A DNA stretch of 64,000 nucleotides from an uncultured Stenotrophomonas sp. (GCF_913778665.1 NZ_CAJYVQ010000011.1:186001-250000), one strand, 5' to 3'; shown: positions 51,733-61,992, numbered from the stretch's first letter. The notes: a model not told the origin generated them from the sequence alone. Made by a program: numbers and translations.

Positions 51733-52788
51733 ATGCCATCGCTGTCGCCCCGCCGTCCCCTGGTGTTGCTTGCCCTGATCGTGGTGATGGCGGCGATCTT
51801 CCTGATCGATACCGTCACCGACTACGCCGTTGCGGCAGCGTGCTTCTACGCGGCGGTGATCCTTGCGGCGTCGCGCGTGCTCAGCGCGCGCGGACTGATC
51901 ACCCTGGCCATCGCCTGCATCGCACTGACCGGGCTGAGCTTCTTCCTGACCCGGTTCGGCACCTACCGCATCGGCCTGGTCAACTCGGTCATCGGCATGC
52001 TGGTGATCGGCATCACCACCTATCTCGCCCTGAACATGGAAGCGGCCAAGGCCGCCGTGCACGAAGCGCAGGGCCGCCTGCTGCGGGTAGCGCGCGCCTC
52101 GACCGTGGGCGAACTGACCACTTCCATCGCGCATGAAGTGAACCAGCCGCTGGCGGCCATCGCCAGCAGCGCCGAAGCCTGCCAGCGCTGGCTCGCACAG
52201 GACCCGCCGAACGTCGAGAAGGCACGACAGACCGTAGCCCGCATCCTGGCCGATGCGCACCGCGCCGGCGACGTGATCGCCCGCATCCGCGGCCTCACAC
52301 AGGGCGCAGCACCGGAACGACGCGCCTTCGATCTGAACCAGGCGGTGGAGGAAATGCTGGCGCTGTCACGGAGTGAACTGGACCAGCACGGCGTGGCCGT
52401 GGCCCTGCTGCTGGATGCCGACCTGCCTCCGGTGCAGGCCGATCGTGTACAGGTGCAGCAGGTGATCGGCAACCTGATTCTCAATGCGGTGGACGCAATG
52501 GAAGCCGTGCCTCCAGCCGACCGACGCCTGTCGCTGCTGACCCGACGTGACGGTCAGCGGGTCAGTCTCAGCGTGCGCGACCGCGGCGTCGGCCTGCCCG
52601 CCGATCATCCCGAGCGCGTATTCGATGCCTTCTGGACCACCAAGTCACACGGGCTGGGGCTGGGCCTCAGCCTGAGCCGTTCGATGATCGAGGCCAACGA
52701 TGGCCAGATCCGCGCCGAACGACCGGCAGGCGGCGGCGCCTGCTTCATCTTCGACCTGCCCATCGCCCTGGATACCCCTCATGCGTAA
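51733..52788 (+). CDS. Membrane sensor histidine kinase of FixL/DctB type
   Basis: Kinase of 351 residues. The N-terminal ~110 residues form about four membrane helices (PLVLLALIVVMAAIFLIDT...) with no large periplasmic domain. HisKA motif TSIAHEVNQPLAAIASS, HATPase motifs QVIGNLILNAVDAM, DRGVGLP and GLGLGLSLSRSMIE. This subclass partners NarL/FixJ-type regulators. The ATG at 51733 follows GGGAG. It overlaps the next gene by 8 bp. Confidence 0.92.
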   Translation: MPSLSPRRPLVLLALIVVMAAIFLIDTVTDYAVAAACFYAAVILAASRVLSARGLITLAIACIALTGLSFFLTRFGTYRIGLVNSVIGMLVIGITTYLALNMEAAKAAVHEAQGRLLRVARASTVGELTTSIAHEVNQPLAAIASSAEACQRWLAQDPPNVEKARQTVARILADAHRAGDVIARIRGLTQGAAPERRAFDLNQAVEEMLALSRSELDQHGVAVALLLDADLPPVQADRVQVQQVIGNLILNAVDAMEAVPPADRRLSLLTRRDGQRVSLSVRDRGVGLPADHPERVFDAFWTTKSHGLGLGLSLSRSMIEANDGQIRAERPAGGGACFIFDLPIALDTPHA

Positions 52789-53422
52789 GCCCCCTGCACC
52801 TGCGGCCGAACCGGCGCCGATCGTCTACGTGGTCGACGACGATCCATCGGTGCGCGCGGCGCTGGAAGACCTGCTGGCCTCGATGGGCCTGCAGGTGCGC
52901 GCCTTCGCCTCCACCCAGGCCTTCCTTGAACACGAACTGGAAGACACCCCTGCGTGCCTGGTGCTAGACGTACGCATGCCGGGCCAGAGCGGGTTGGAGT
53001 TCCAGCGCAGCATGGGCAGCCTGGGCCTGCAGCTGCCCGTGGTGTTCATCACCGGCCACGGCGACATCGCGATGGGCGTCAACGCGATCAAGGACGGCGC
53101 CATCGAGTTCCTGACCAAACCCTTCCGCGACCAGGAACTGCTCGATGCGATCCACAAGGGCATCGAGCTCGACCGCCTGCGGCGCCGCGAGGGCGAAGCA
53201 CTGGGCGCGCTGCAACAGCGCTGGGACTCCCTCAATGCCGGTGAGCGCGAGGTGGTCGATGGCGTGGTGCGCGGCCGGCTCAACAAGCAGATCGCTGGCG
53301 ACCTCGGGGTCAGCGAGATCACCGTGAAGGTGCGTCGCGCCCAGGTGATGCGCAAGATGGGCGCGCGCACCCTGGTCGATCTGGTGCGGATGTATGACCG
53401 CCTGCAGGCGGGCAGCGCTTGA
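52781..53422 (+). CDS. FixJ-type response regulator
   Basis: Regulator of 213 residues. The receiver has IVYVVDDDPSVRAAL, the phospho-Asp in CLVLDVRMPGQSG, and FLTKPFRDQELLDAI. The C-terminal LuxR/FixJ helix-turn-helix reads VRGRLNKQIAGDLGVSEITVKVRRAQVMRKM. Start overlaps the kinase end. Targets are unknown; no obvious target operon is adjacent. Confidence 0.93.
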   Translation: MRKPPAPAAEPAPIVYVVDDDPSVRAALEDLLASMGLQVRAFASTQAFLEHELEDTPACLVLDVRMPGQSGLEFQRSMGSLGLQLPVVFITGHGDIAMGVNAIKDGAIEFLTKPFRDQELLDAIHKGIELDRLRRREGEALGALQQRWDSLNAGEREVVDGVVRGRLNKQIAGDLGVSEITVKVRRAQVMRKMGARTLVDLVRMYDRLQAGSA

Positions 53423-53435
53423 ATCCGGAAGCCGG

Positions 53436-53825
53436 CTATTCCGGTTCCGGCAATGCATAGACGAACCGGTAGTCGTGGCCTTCACTGATGGAGATCTCCA
53501 GTGTGCCGCTCAGACCGAGCAGCCCTTCACTGCCCGAATCGGGCACCACCACCACGCTCAGCTCCGGCGTCCCCCCGGTCATCAGACCGTTGTGCTGCAG
53601 CGTGAAAGCGCCCTGCCGTCCGGCCAACGTGCCACTCACCCGTTCCATGGCCACGTAGCCGGCCGAGCCCTGTACCGGACTGCGGAACGCCAGCATCTGG
53701 CCGACGCTGCTGCCCTGCAGGTCACCATGGAAGACCTTGTTGATCGACATCACCCCGATCGGGCCGTCGTTGCCACCGATCGGCAGCAGGTTCACTTCAA
53801 AGGTTCCGTGCGCTTCGCCCTGCAT
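53436..53825 (-). CDS. DUF3224 domain protein
   Basis: Protein of 129 residues with the compact DUF3224 beta-barrel pattern: MSINKVFHGDLQGSSVGQML, YVAMERVSGTLAGRQGAFTLQHNG and GLSGTLEISISEGHDYRFVY. Soluble, no signal. Function of the family is unknown. It is convergent with the FixJ-type regulator gene. Confidence 0.88.
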   Translation of the reverse strand: MQGEAHGTFEVNLLPIGGNDGPIGVMSINKVFHGDLQGSSVGQMLAFRSPVQGSAGYVAMERVSGTLAGRQGAFTLQHNGLMTGGTPELSVVVVPDSGSEGLLGLSGTLEISISEGHDYRFVYALPEPE

Positions 53826-53858
53826 CCTGCTCTCCCTCGTCGATGGGTTTGAACGCCG

Positions 53859-54285
53859 CTACTTCTTCGTCGCCAGTACGATCACCCCGGCCACCACCAG
53901 GCCGATGCCGCTCCATTCCCGCAGGGTCGGACGTTCGCCCAGCAACAGATAGGCGAGCACGATCACCAGCACCACGCTGAATTTGTCGACCACCGCCACC
54001 TTGGCCAGCTCGCCACTCTGCAGCGCGCGGAAGTAGAACAGCCACGACGCACCCGTGGCCAGCGCCGACAGCACCAGGAACAGCTGCGTGCGCCCGGGCA
54101 GCAGCAACGGATTGGACCACTTGCCAGTGACCACCACCAGCGGCAGGATCACCGCCGCCACCACCAGGGTGCGGATGGCCATCCGAGTCGACGCCCTTGA
54201 CGCCCACCTTGGCAAACAGCGCGGTCAGTGCGGCGAAACAGGCTGACAAGCCGGCCCAGACCAGCCACTGCGGAACGTTCTGCAT
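53859..54285 (-). pseudogene. EamA-family single-domain transporter, frameshifted
   Basis: From ATG 54285 the frame gives MQNVPQWLVWAGLSACFAAL, TALFAKVGVKGVDSD, then loses register near 54178. The expected rest (AIRTLVVAAVILPLVVV, LSALATGASWLFYFRALQSG, YLLLGERPTLREWSGIGLVV) is in another frame to 53859. The total of 427 nt would become 435 (144 residues, the usual size of this small EamA type) if 8 nt were restored, so a short deletion is likely. A sequencing error cannot be excluded. Confidence 0.8.
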
Positions 54286-54372
54286 GCTGCGCCACTCCCG
54301 GTTCCCAGAGCACCCACTGCCCACGCTACTCCCATTGCCCGCCTGCGCAAGCAGTACCGGCCGCCGCGCGGA

Positions 54373-55545
54373 TCAGGCGCGCTGCGGGCGCTGCTTCAAG
54401 CGCGTATCCATCAGCCCCACCGCCAGCAGCACCGCACTGGTCAGCCAACCGGCGGCCAACAGATGGGTCTGCGGCAACAGTACACCCAGCACCACCAGCG
54501 CCACGGCACCGAACAGATGCGACCAGGGCGCACGCCCATACACCACCCGCTTGTACAGGGCGCTGCCCAGCAGGTAGATCAACGGGCCCGCCACCAGCAC
54601 GGTGGCGTACATCGGGGTGACCGCCGCGCCGGGATGATCCATGACCAGATCGTTACCGACGGCCGTGGCGATGATGCCGGCGATCAGCAGTGCATGCACG
54701 TAGTGGAAGTTGGCGCCCATCCGTCCGGGATCTTCGGCGTGGCTGATGGCCTCGGTGGCATCGTGGCTGGAGATGCCGAAGTACAGCCACCACATGGCGA
54801 TGGTGCCGGCGAACGTGGCCAGCACCGCCGACACCACTTCCCCGTTCCAGTGCTCGACCTCACTTAGCACGCCGCCGGTGGCCAGCAGGGTCTCGCCCAG
54901 TGCGACGATGACGAACAGCTGGCAGCGTTCGGCCAGGTGGCCACCCTCGATGGTCCAGTCCCGGGTGTGCGAACGCCCCATGCCCGGGAATGCGAAGCCG
55001 AACATCGGCGACATGTACTCGCAGGCCACCGCCAGCGCCCACAATGCCAGCCGCAGATGACCTTCGGCCGCAGCGCCCGCCAGCCAGAAGCAGGCCGAGA
55101 CGCTCACCCAGGCCAGCATGCGACGGAAATTGGGCGCCAGCGGATGGCTTCGACCGACCTCCAGCAGCACGAACACGGTGCGCCCGACCTGCATGGTGGC
55201 GTAAGCCCCGGCAAACACCCAGGCGCGATCGGCAAAGGCTTCGGGGATGGACGAAGACATCAGCAGCGCCAGCAGCATTGTGACGAACAGCAGGCCGCGG
55301 ATGCGTGGTGCCTCCGGATCGAACCAGTTGCTGACCCAGCAGGCGTACTGCCAGCCCAGCCAGACCGCGAACCACAGCACCAGCGTCTGCATGACGCCGG
55401 CCAGGTCCAGGTGATGCAGCAGATGGTGGCTGAGCTGGGTAACGGCAAACACGTAGACGAGGTCGAAGAACAGCTCTTCGTAGGTCACGCGGGCGTGGTG
55501 GCCATCGCGCTGGCGCAGGGCGGGCAGCCGCAGTCGTGTGCTCAT
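54373..55545 (-). CDS. Low-temperature requirement A (LtrA) family membrane protein
   Basis: Polytopic membrane protein of 390 residues with about 10-11 helices. The family hallmark near the N-terminus is YEELFFDLVYVFAVTQLSHHL; others are AERCQLFVIVALGETLLATG and WWLYFG. LtrA was named from a Listeria cold-sensitive mutant; the molecular function is unknown. Ends about 10 bp before a small membrane protein gene upstream on the same strand. Confidence 0.9.
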   Translation of the reverse strand: MSTRLRLPALRQRDGHHARVTYEELFFDLVYVFAVTQLSHHLLHHLDLAGVMQTLVLWFAVWLGWQYACWVSNWFDPEAPRIRGLLFVTMLLALLMSSSIPEAFADRAWVFAGAYATMQVGRTVFVLLEVGRSHPLAPNFRRMLAWVSVSACFWLAGAAAEGHLRLALWALAVACEYMSPMFGFAFPGMGRSHTRDWTIEGGHLAERCQLFVIVALGETLLATGGVLSEVEHWNGEVVSAVLATFAGTIAMWWLYFGISSHDATEAISHAEDPGRMGANFHYVHALLIAGIIATAVGNDLVMDHPGAAVTPMYATVLVAGPLIYLLGSALYKRVVYGRAPWSHLFGAVALVVLGVLLPQTHLLAAGWLTSAVLLAVGLMDTRLKQRPQRA

Positions 55546-55554
55546 GGCCGTCCT

Positions 55555-55821
55555 TCAGCGCGTCAGGCGCCAGTACAGCAGACCGGCCAGCAAGGCCGGC
55601 ACGGCGAACACCAGCAGCAGGATCGGCAGTTCCTCGCGGACGGCGTAGCCGGCCCTGCTCACGCCCACCCACATGTTGGCCAGCGTCACCAGCAGCCAGG
55701 TGGCGATGAACGCGATCAGGGCCGTGGGCAGCTGTGACTGGCCTACGCTCCACAGCCGCCCGAACAGCAGGAATACCCCCAACAGCAGAACCCCACCCAC
55801 CATCACCAGAAGCACGTGCAT
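55555..55821 (-). CDS. Small three-helix membrane protein
   Basis: An 88-residue membrane protein with three hydrophobic segments (VLLVMVGGVLLLGVFLLFG, ALIAFIATWLLVTLANMWVG, LPILLLVFAVPALLAGLLYW). ATG 55821 has AAGGAG upstream. It lies 9 bp upstream of the LtrA gene and is probably co-transcribed with it. Family not named. Confidence 0.78.
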   Translation of the reverse strand: MHVLLVMVGGVLLLGVFLLFGRLWSVGQSQLPTALIAFIATWLLVTLANMWVGVSRAGYAVREELPILLLVFAVPALLAGLLYWRLTR

Positions 55822-56065
55822 GGTCCATCTCCTTGAGCCTGCTGGCAGCCTAGCCGCGGCCGATTCTGCGCTCCAGCTGATGATCGTGGTTTCACCTTCC
55901 AGCCCTGGCGGACAATCCCGACCCGAGTGCCGCATGGCAAACGAGAACAGTTCCCATTAGTATTGCTTCATCGCGCAGGAATGCCCTCCCCGCGCCCACC
56001 CTTTGCCTCCACTGCCGGCCCGGATGTCCCGCCTTCCCTCTCCCTGCCCGCCTGCGCCGCCGTTG

Positions 56066-56548
56066 ATGTCCTCGCTGGTGCGCCACTACGAAGAACTGGT
56101 GGAGTATCTGCGCCGCCGTTTCCGCTCGCCGGGGCTGGCCCGTGAGGTGGTGCACGACGTCTGCGTGCGCCTGCTTGAGCGCCCGGTGGCGCACGACGCG
56201 CGGCAACCGGTCGCGCTGCTGCGGCGGATCGCGCACGATGCCGCGGTGGACCGCTGCCGCGCCGAGGATCTGCGCCGGCACTGGGTGGAGGCGCGTGCCG
56301 AGCTGCCCGACGACGCCTGCCCGCGCCCCGGGCCGGAGCAGCAGGCGCAGGGACAGCAGGCCATGCAGCGACTGGGCGCGACCATCGAACGCATGCCCTG
56401 CCGCCGCCAGCAGGTCTTCATCCTGCACAAGATCCATGAACTGCCACAGGCCGAGGTCGCCCGGCGCATGGGCATCGGTCTCAAGGCGGTAGAGCGCCAC
56501 CTGCGCCTGGCCATGGCCGATTGCCAACTGTCGGCTGGCCTGCGATGA
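56066..56548 (+). CDS. FecI-like ECF sigma factor
   Basis: Extracytoplasmic-function sigma factor of 160 residues. Region 2 is YLRRRFRSPGLAREVVHDVCVRL with ALLRRIAHDAAVDR; region 4 is CRRQQVFILHKIHELPQAEVARRMGIGLKAVERHL. It directs polymerase to the receptor gene of its own cluster in response to FecR. Start 56066 (MSSLVRHYEELVEY); 56024 and 56003 are upstream alternatives. It overlaps fecR by an ATGA. Confidence 0.9.
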   Translation: MSSLVRHYEELVEYLRRRFRSPGLAREVVHDVCVRLLERPVAHDARQPVALLRRIAHDAAVDRCRAEDLRRHWVEARAELPDDACPRPGPEQQAQGQQAMQRLGATIERMPCRRQQVFILHKIHELPQAEVARRMGIGLKAVERHLRLAMADCQLSAGLR

Positions 56549-57396
56549 GTCCACAACCGCCGCCATCCACGCCGCAACCGCCGGTCCCGCCCACTACCAC
56601 CGACCAGGTGCTGGACCAGCATCGCGATGCCTTGAAGGAACGCTTCCCCATGCCCAGCGCGGATGCCCTGCAGCGTCGCCGCGGTGGGCGTGCCGCGAAG
56701 ATCGTCCTGCCGCTGCTGCTGATCGCGGTCACCGGCGTGTTCATCGCCGACCCGGCATGGCAGATGCGCGACTATCGGACGGCGGTGGGCGAACGCCGCG
56801 ACGTCCGCCTGCCCGATGGCAGCCATCTGCTGCTCGACGCCGGTACCCATCTGCAGGTTCGCAGGCACGTTCGCTCGCGGCAGGTGGTGCTGGTGCAGGG
56901 CCAGGCCCGATTCCAGGTGCAGCACTCGAGCTGGCGCCCGTTCGAGGTCGAGGCCGGGCCGGTGCATGTGCGCAACTACGGCACGGTGTTCGACGTGGAC
57001 CGGCAGGGCAACCTCAGTGAGGTAACCCTGTGGCGCGGCGAGGTAGGCGTGCGCGTGGATGGCGGGGACGCCGAGCAGCGCCTGAAGCCGGGGCAGCGCG
57101 TGCTGGCCCAGCCGGGATCGTTGTCGCCACCCGAGCCGGTCAGCCCGGACCGGGCCGACTGGACCCGTGGCCGCCTGCAGTTCGATCGCCTGCCGCTGGC
57201 CGAAGTGCTGCGCATCCTGCAGCGTTATCACGACCGTCCCATCGTGCTGGATGACCCGCAGCTGGGACCGCTGCAGGTCTCGGGCGTGTTCGATGCCGAT
57301 CACTCCGAAACTGCCGTTGCGTTGCTGCCGGAGATCCTGCCGGTGCAGGTGCACACGGCCAACGATGGCAGTCTGCATCTGCGCGCACGCGATTGA
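56545..57396 (+). CDS. FecR-like anti-sigma / signal transducer
   Basis: Inner-membrane protein of 283 residues. A Pro-rich cytoplasmic N-terminus, one helix (KIVLPLLLIAVTGVFIA, about 53-70), the FecR domain (YRTAVGERRDVRLPDGSHLLLDAGT to YGTVFDV) and a C-terminal DUF4974-type module (FDRLPLAEVLRILQRYHDRP). It passes a signal from the receptor's N-terminal domain to the sigma factor. The usual N-terminal DUF4880 is not obvious, so sigma-factor contact may be by a shortened tail. Confidence 0.9.
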   Translation: MSPQPPPSTPQPPVPPTTTDQVLDQHRDALKERFPMPSADALQRRRGGRAAKIVLPLLLIAVTGVFIADPAWQMRDYRTAVGERRDVRLPDGSHLLLDAGTHLQVRRHVRSRQVVLVQGQARFQVQHSSWRPFEVEAGPVHVRNYGTVFDVDRQGNLSEVTLWRGEVGVRVDGGDAEQRLKPGQRVLAQPGSLSPPEPVSPDRADWTRGRLQFDRLPLAEVLRILQRYHDRPIVLDDPQLGPLQVSGVFDADHSETAVALLPEILPVQVHTANDGSLHLRARD

Positions 57397-57466
57397 TGGC
57401 TCCCGCGAGGGTGGGTTGCGGGTCGTCCCATCCGGCAGCTGCTTGAACCCCTCCGAAGGACCCTGC

Positions 57467-59890
57467 ATGACCCGCCCTGTCCCGCCTGCCGCCCTGCGCC
57501 GGTTGGCCCCTGCCCTGCTCGCCGCCTGCCTGTGCGCGGCCCTGCCCGCCATGGCGCAGAGCGCTGCATCCGCGCCCGTCGAGCTTCACCTGCCCGCCGG
57601 CCCGCTGCATGCGTCGCTCAATGCGCTGGCGCGCCAGAGTGGCATCCAGCTGTTGTTCGCCGCCGACAGTGTGAATGGTCGCAGCGCGCCGGCGCTGGAC
57701 GGCCGCTACGCACCACGCGAAGCGCTGCAACGCCTGTTGCAGGGCCACGATCTGACTTTGCAGGAACGCTCCCCCGGGGTATTCGTGGTCAGTGCAACTG
57801 CTGCGCAGGCCAAGGCCAGGCCCAACGCAACGGCACGCCCCGCCGCGCCGGCCAATCCGACCTCGCTGGCCCGTGTCACGGTCTCGGCCTCGACCGCTCG
57901 CATGCCGCAGGGCGAGACGGCGATGCCCAACACCATTACGGTGCTGACCCGCGAGGACATCGCCCAGCAGCTGGCGTTGGGTTCGGATGTGTCGCGGGTG
58001 CTGTCGTCACAGATCCCGGCGTTTGCCCCGGCGCGCGAGAAGATGTCCAACTATGGCGAAACAATGCGTGGCCGCGGCATCCTGTACATGGTCGACGGCG
58101 TGCCACAGTCCACCCCCCTGCGTGACGGCTCACGGGATTCGCACACCATCGACCCGGCGATGATCGAGCGCATCGAGGTCATCCACGGCGCCAACGCGCT
58201 GCAGGGCATCGGCGGTACCGGTGGCATCGTCAACATCATCACCCGCAGCGCGCCCAGCGAGCCAGGTGCGTTCCTGCTCGACACCAATGTCAGCTACAGC
58301 TCGGCCCTGCCCAGCCGCCAAGATGACAACGGCCAGCGCGGCTCGGCCCTGGTGGGCGTGCGCGGCGAGCAGTTCGACCTGGTTGCCGGCCTGGCCTATG
58401 AGAAGCAGGGCCTGTACCACGACGGGGAGGGCCGATCGATCGGCACGAACGCGCAGGGCGAGCTGATGGACTCGACCTCATCGAACGTGTTCGCCAAGCT
58501 GGGCTGGAACCTTGCCGAAGGCCACCGCCTGCAGGTGATGGCCAACCGCTACGAACTGCGCGGGCTGGACAACTACTTCGCGGTGAACGGCGACTTCCGC
58601 ACTGGCCGCCCGACGATTTCGGTGCGCGGTGACACGCCGCTGGACCCACCAATGAACCGTTCGCGCTCCCTGACCGTGGATTACAGCGCCGCCGACCTGC
58701 TCGGTGGCCGCTTCCAGGCGCAGGCGTTCGCGGTCGACTTCGAGGGACGCTATGGCGCCAGCCAGTGGGACCCGTGGGGCAATACCGGCGCCAACGCCGC
58801 CTGGGACCAGACCCAGAACGAATCGGACAAGCGCGGCTTCAAGCTGACCCAGAGCTGGAGCCGCATCGCCGGCACCACGCTGGATGTGACCCTGGGCCTG
58901 GACGGCCTGCGTGACCGCACCCACCAGGTGCTGCTGGCCAGTGGCATGAACTGGGTACCGCTGACCACCTACCAGAGCCTCTCGCCGCTGCTGCAGCTGC
59001 ACTGGTGGCCCACCGACCACCTGATGCTGTCCGGCGGCCTGCGCTACGAAAAGGGTGAGCTCGAGGTGGGCGACTACACCACCCTGCCCCGCTATGGCGC
59101 GCGCAGGGTGGCCGGCGGCAAGCCGACCATGAGCGAGACCCTGCCCAACTTCGGCGCGGTCTGGTACATCAACGATCGGCTCAACGCCTATGCCTCCTAT
59201 TCGGAGGGATACACCGTGGCCGATGTCGGCCGCGTGCTGCGCGCGATCAACCGCGACGGCCAGCGCGTCGACAGCCTCATCGACCTGTCGCCGGTGGTGT
59301 CGGACAACCGCGAGATCGGGCTGGAGTACGACGATGGCCGCTTCAGCGGTGACATTGCCTACTACAGCTCCGAATCCAGGCTCGGCTCGGTACTGATCTA
59401 CGATCCGGGCATCGATGCCTATGCGGTGCAGCGCCAGGCCACCCGCGTGGAAGGCTTTGAAAGCAACCTGCGCCTGCGGTTGGGCGACAGCCGGCTCGGC
59501 CTGGGCTATGCGCGCGCCAACGGCCGCTACGATGCCGACATTGACGGTCGCCTCGACAGCGACCTGGCGGGTGTGAACATCGCACCGAACCGGTTGACTG
59601 CGTTCTGGGAACAGGGCTGGACGCCGCAGTTGAGCACCCGCCTGCAGGCCAGCCATGCCTTCGACCGCGACTTCGACCTGCGTGGCGCGCGCGTGGCGGA
59701 GTTCAAGGGTTACACCACCGTGGATCTTGTCGCGCGCTACACGCTGGACAAGCACGCGTTCACGCTGGGCGTGCAGAACCTGGCGGACAAGCAGTACATC
59801 AGCTACTACTCGCAGACCACGCCGTCGAACCCGAGTTACTTCTCCGGCCGCGGCCGGGTGCTGACGCTGGGGTGGCAGTACCGCTACTGA
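57467..59890 (+). CDS. TonB-dependent transducer receptor with STN domain
   Basis: Outer-membrane receptor of 807 residues. Signal peptide to AMAQ, then the secretin/TonB short N-terminal domain (about 35-110: LHLPAGPLHASLNALARQSG, SPGVFVVSA) that touches FecR, a TonB-box/plug part (PNTITVLTREDIAQQL, RGRGILYMVDGVPQS, MIERIEVIHGANAL, TGGIVNIITR), and a barrel ending in an aromatic residue (LTLGWQYRY). ATG 57467 has GAAGGA upstream. With FecI and FecR it forms a cell-surface signalling system for iron-siderophore or haem uptake. Confidence 0.93.
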   Translation: MTRPVPPAALRRLAPALLAACLCAALPAMAQSAASAPVELHLPAGPLHASLNALARQSGIQLLFAADSVNGRSAPALDGRYAPREALQRLLQGHDLTLQERSPGVFVVSATAAQAKARPNATARPAAPANPTSLARVTVSASTARMPQGETAMPNTITVLTREDIAQQLALGSDVSRVLSSQIPAFAPAREKMSNYGETMRGRGILYMVDGVPQSTPLRDGSRDSHTIDPAMIERIEVIHGANALQGIGGTGGIVNIITRSAPSEPGAFLLDTNVSYSSALPSRQDDNGQRGSALVGVRGEQFDLVAGLAYEKQGLYHDGEGRSIGTNAQGELMDSTSSNVFAKLGWNLAEGHRLQVMANRYELRGLDNYFAVNGDFRTGRPTISVRGDTPLDPPMNRSRSLTVDYSAADLLGGRFQAQAFAVDFEGRYGASQWDPWGNTGANAAWDQTQNESDKRGFKLTQSWSRIAGTTLDVTLGLDGLRDRTHQVLLASGMNWVPLTTYQSLSPLLQLHWWPTDHLMLSGGLRYEKGELEVGDYTTLPRYGARRVAGGKPTMSETLPNFGAVWYINDRLNAYASYSEGYTVADVGRVLRAINRDGQRVDSLIDLSPVVSDNREIGLEYDDGRFSGDIAYYSSESRLGSVLIYDPGIDAYAVQRQATRVEGFESNLRLRLGDSRLGLGYARANGRYDADIDGRLDSDLAGVNIAPNRLTAFWEQGWTPQLSTRLQASHAFDRDFDLRGARVAEFKGYTTVDLVARYTLDKHAFTLGVQNLADKQYISYYSQTTPSNPSYFSGRGRVLTLGWQYRY

Positions 59891-59936
59891 GCCATCGGCG
59901 CCCTTATGGGAGCCATGAAATCTATGCGGGACGCGC

Positions 59937-59972
59937 TGAAGGAGGCCCGTGCTAGTTTCTGGGCCTCCTTCA
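59937..59972 (+). promoter_or_regulatory. Perfect inverted repeat in the L1 5' region
   Basis: TGAAGGAGGCCC (59937-59948) and GGGCCTCCTTCA (59961-59972), 12-nt arms with a 12-nt loop, 14 bp before the L1 ATG. In RNA it is a stable hairpin close to the ribosome site. Terminator of the receptor gene, translational control or mRNA stability are all possible; no T-run follows. Confidence 0.7.
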
Positions 59973-59983
59973 AACGGACGTGA

Positions 59984-60859
<876 letters not shown>

Positions 60860-60863
60860 TCCT

Positions 60864-60925
60864 GTAGAGCCGAGCCTACGCTCGGCTTGCCCGAAGAAAA
60901 CAGCCGAGCGTGGGCTCGGCTCTAC
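60864..60925. repeat. Facing SMAG pair downstream of L1
   Basis: GTAGAGCCGAGCCTACGCTCGGCT and AGCCGAGCGTGGGCTCGGCTCTAC are inverted copies 14 bp apart and could fold together. They lie right after the L1 stop and may end the transcript. Confidence 0.8.
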
Positions 60926-60977
60926 ACAGGACGCGTGGGAAGGTGCCGGTCAGACCGACCGGCACCACCACTGGCTG

Positions 60978-61511
60978 TCAGCCACCTTGCCCGTGCTGGG
61001 CAAACAGCTCGGTGCTGCCGTCGGTGCGCACCAGCTCGACGGTGTACGGCTGCACGTAGCCGTCCGGCATCTCCATGCCCGGCGAACCGGCCGGCATGCC
61101 GGGCAGCACCAGGCCACGCGCCGTGGGACGCTCCGCCAGCAGGCGCTTGATGTCTTCGGCCGGAATGTGGCCTTCGACCACATACCCGCCGATCTCGGCG
61201 GTATGGCAGGAGGCCTTGCCGACCGGTACACCCAGGCGGACCTTGATCGGGTTCATGTCGTCGGTGTTGCGCACATCCTGGAAGCCAGCCGCCTTCAGGT
61301 GGTCGACCCAGATGCCGCAGCAACCGCAGCTGGCGGTCTTGTGCACGATGGCCACCGGCAAGGCCTGATCGATCTTGGCTGGGCTGGCATGGGCCGGTGC
61401 CTGTGCTTCGCTGGCGACCGGCGCCGCGGAAGATTCTTCGGCGGCACGAGCGCAGGCGGTGGTGGCCAGCACGGTGCCCAGCAGCAGGCCGAGGGACAGA
61501 GTACGGTTCAT
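60978..61511 (-). CDS. DUF411 metal-binding exported protein
   Basis: Exported protein of 177 residues, probable signal peptide (LGLLLGTVLATTACARA; the Cys may be a lipidation site, though the lipobox is imperfect). The DUF411 domain starts with KTASCGCCGIWVDHLKAAGF (Cys-x-Cys-Cys metal site) and contains ASCHTAEIGGYVVEGHIPA and GLVLPGMPAGSPGM. Such proteins accompany copper resistance and bind copper. It lies downstream of a Cys/His/Met-rich CopL-like gene on the same strand. Confidence 0.9.
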   Translation of the reverse strand: MNRTLSLGLLLGTVLATTACARAAEESSAAPVASEAQAPAHASPAKIDQALPVAIVHKTASCGCCGIWVDHLKAAGFQDVRNTDDMNPIKVRLGVPVGKASCHTAEIGGYVVEGHIPAEDIKRLLAERPTARGLVLPGMPAGSPGMEMPDGYVQPYTVELVRTDGSTELFAQHGQGG

Positions 61512-61625
61512 TGAGTGTTTCCTTTGCAGAGGCGGGCAACGTAGCCCGCCCCCCGCGCATCGAAGGCGCGGGCAGAGTCGAGAAAAGTCGAGTAGCTACG
61601 GCAGGCGCTTGAGGCCTGCAGGGAA

Positions 61626-61967
61626 TCACGCGATAGGGGGCCGCAATGGGTCCGGCATCGGCGGCGGTGCGCGTTGCCGGGTACTGGCGGCTACCGGCGC
61701 CTCGCGCCACGGCGAGGCGGGCGTACCGCTCAACATGGCCAGCATGCCAAGGCAGGCCGGCGGGCATTCACACTCACCACTCTGGCAGGCCGCCGGGGCC
61801 GCATCATCGCAGCAGCCAGCTGCCGCCATCGCGGCTGAGTGCGGTGCAGCGCAGTGATCCTGATTGGCCGACCCGCTGTACGAAGATGAGGCAAGCGCGA
61901 GCGCCGGTGCATTCAGCACCAGGGCAACGAGCAGCATCCATCGCAGCAGCAGGCCAGGCAGGTTCAC
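61626..61967 (-). CDS. CopL-like Cys/Met-rich exported small protein
   Basis: Protein of about 113 residues from a GTG at 61967 (an ATG at 62000 adds 11). One hydrophobic signal segment (LLRWMLLVALVLNAPALALA), then a Cys/His cluster (NQDHCAAPH, AAGCCDDAAPAACQSGECECPPAC). Size, layout and neighbour fit the CopL family that controls copper-inducible copAB expression in Xanthomonas. No copA or copB follows; DUF411 does. Assignment moderate. Confidence 0.62.
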   Translation of the reverse strand: MNLPGLLLRWMLLVALVLNAPALALASSSYSGSANQDHCAAPHSAAMAAAGCCDDAAPAACQSGECECPPACLGMLAMLSGTPASPWREAPVAASTRQRAPPPMPDPLRPPIA

Positions 61968-61992
61968 CCGCCGATGATAGCCGATGCGCACG

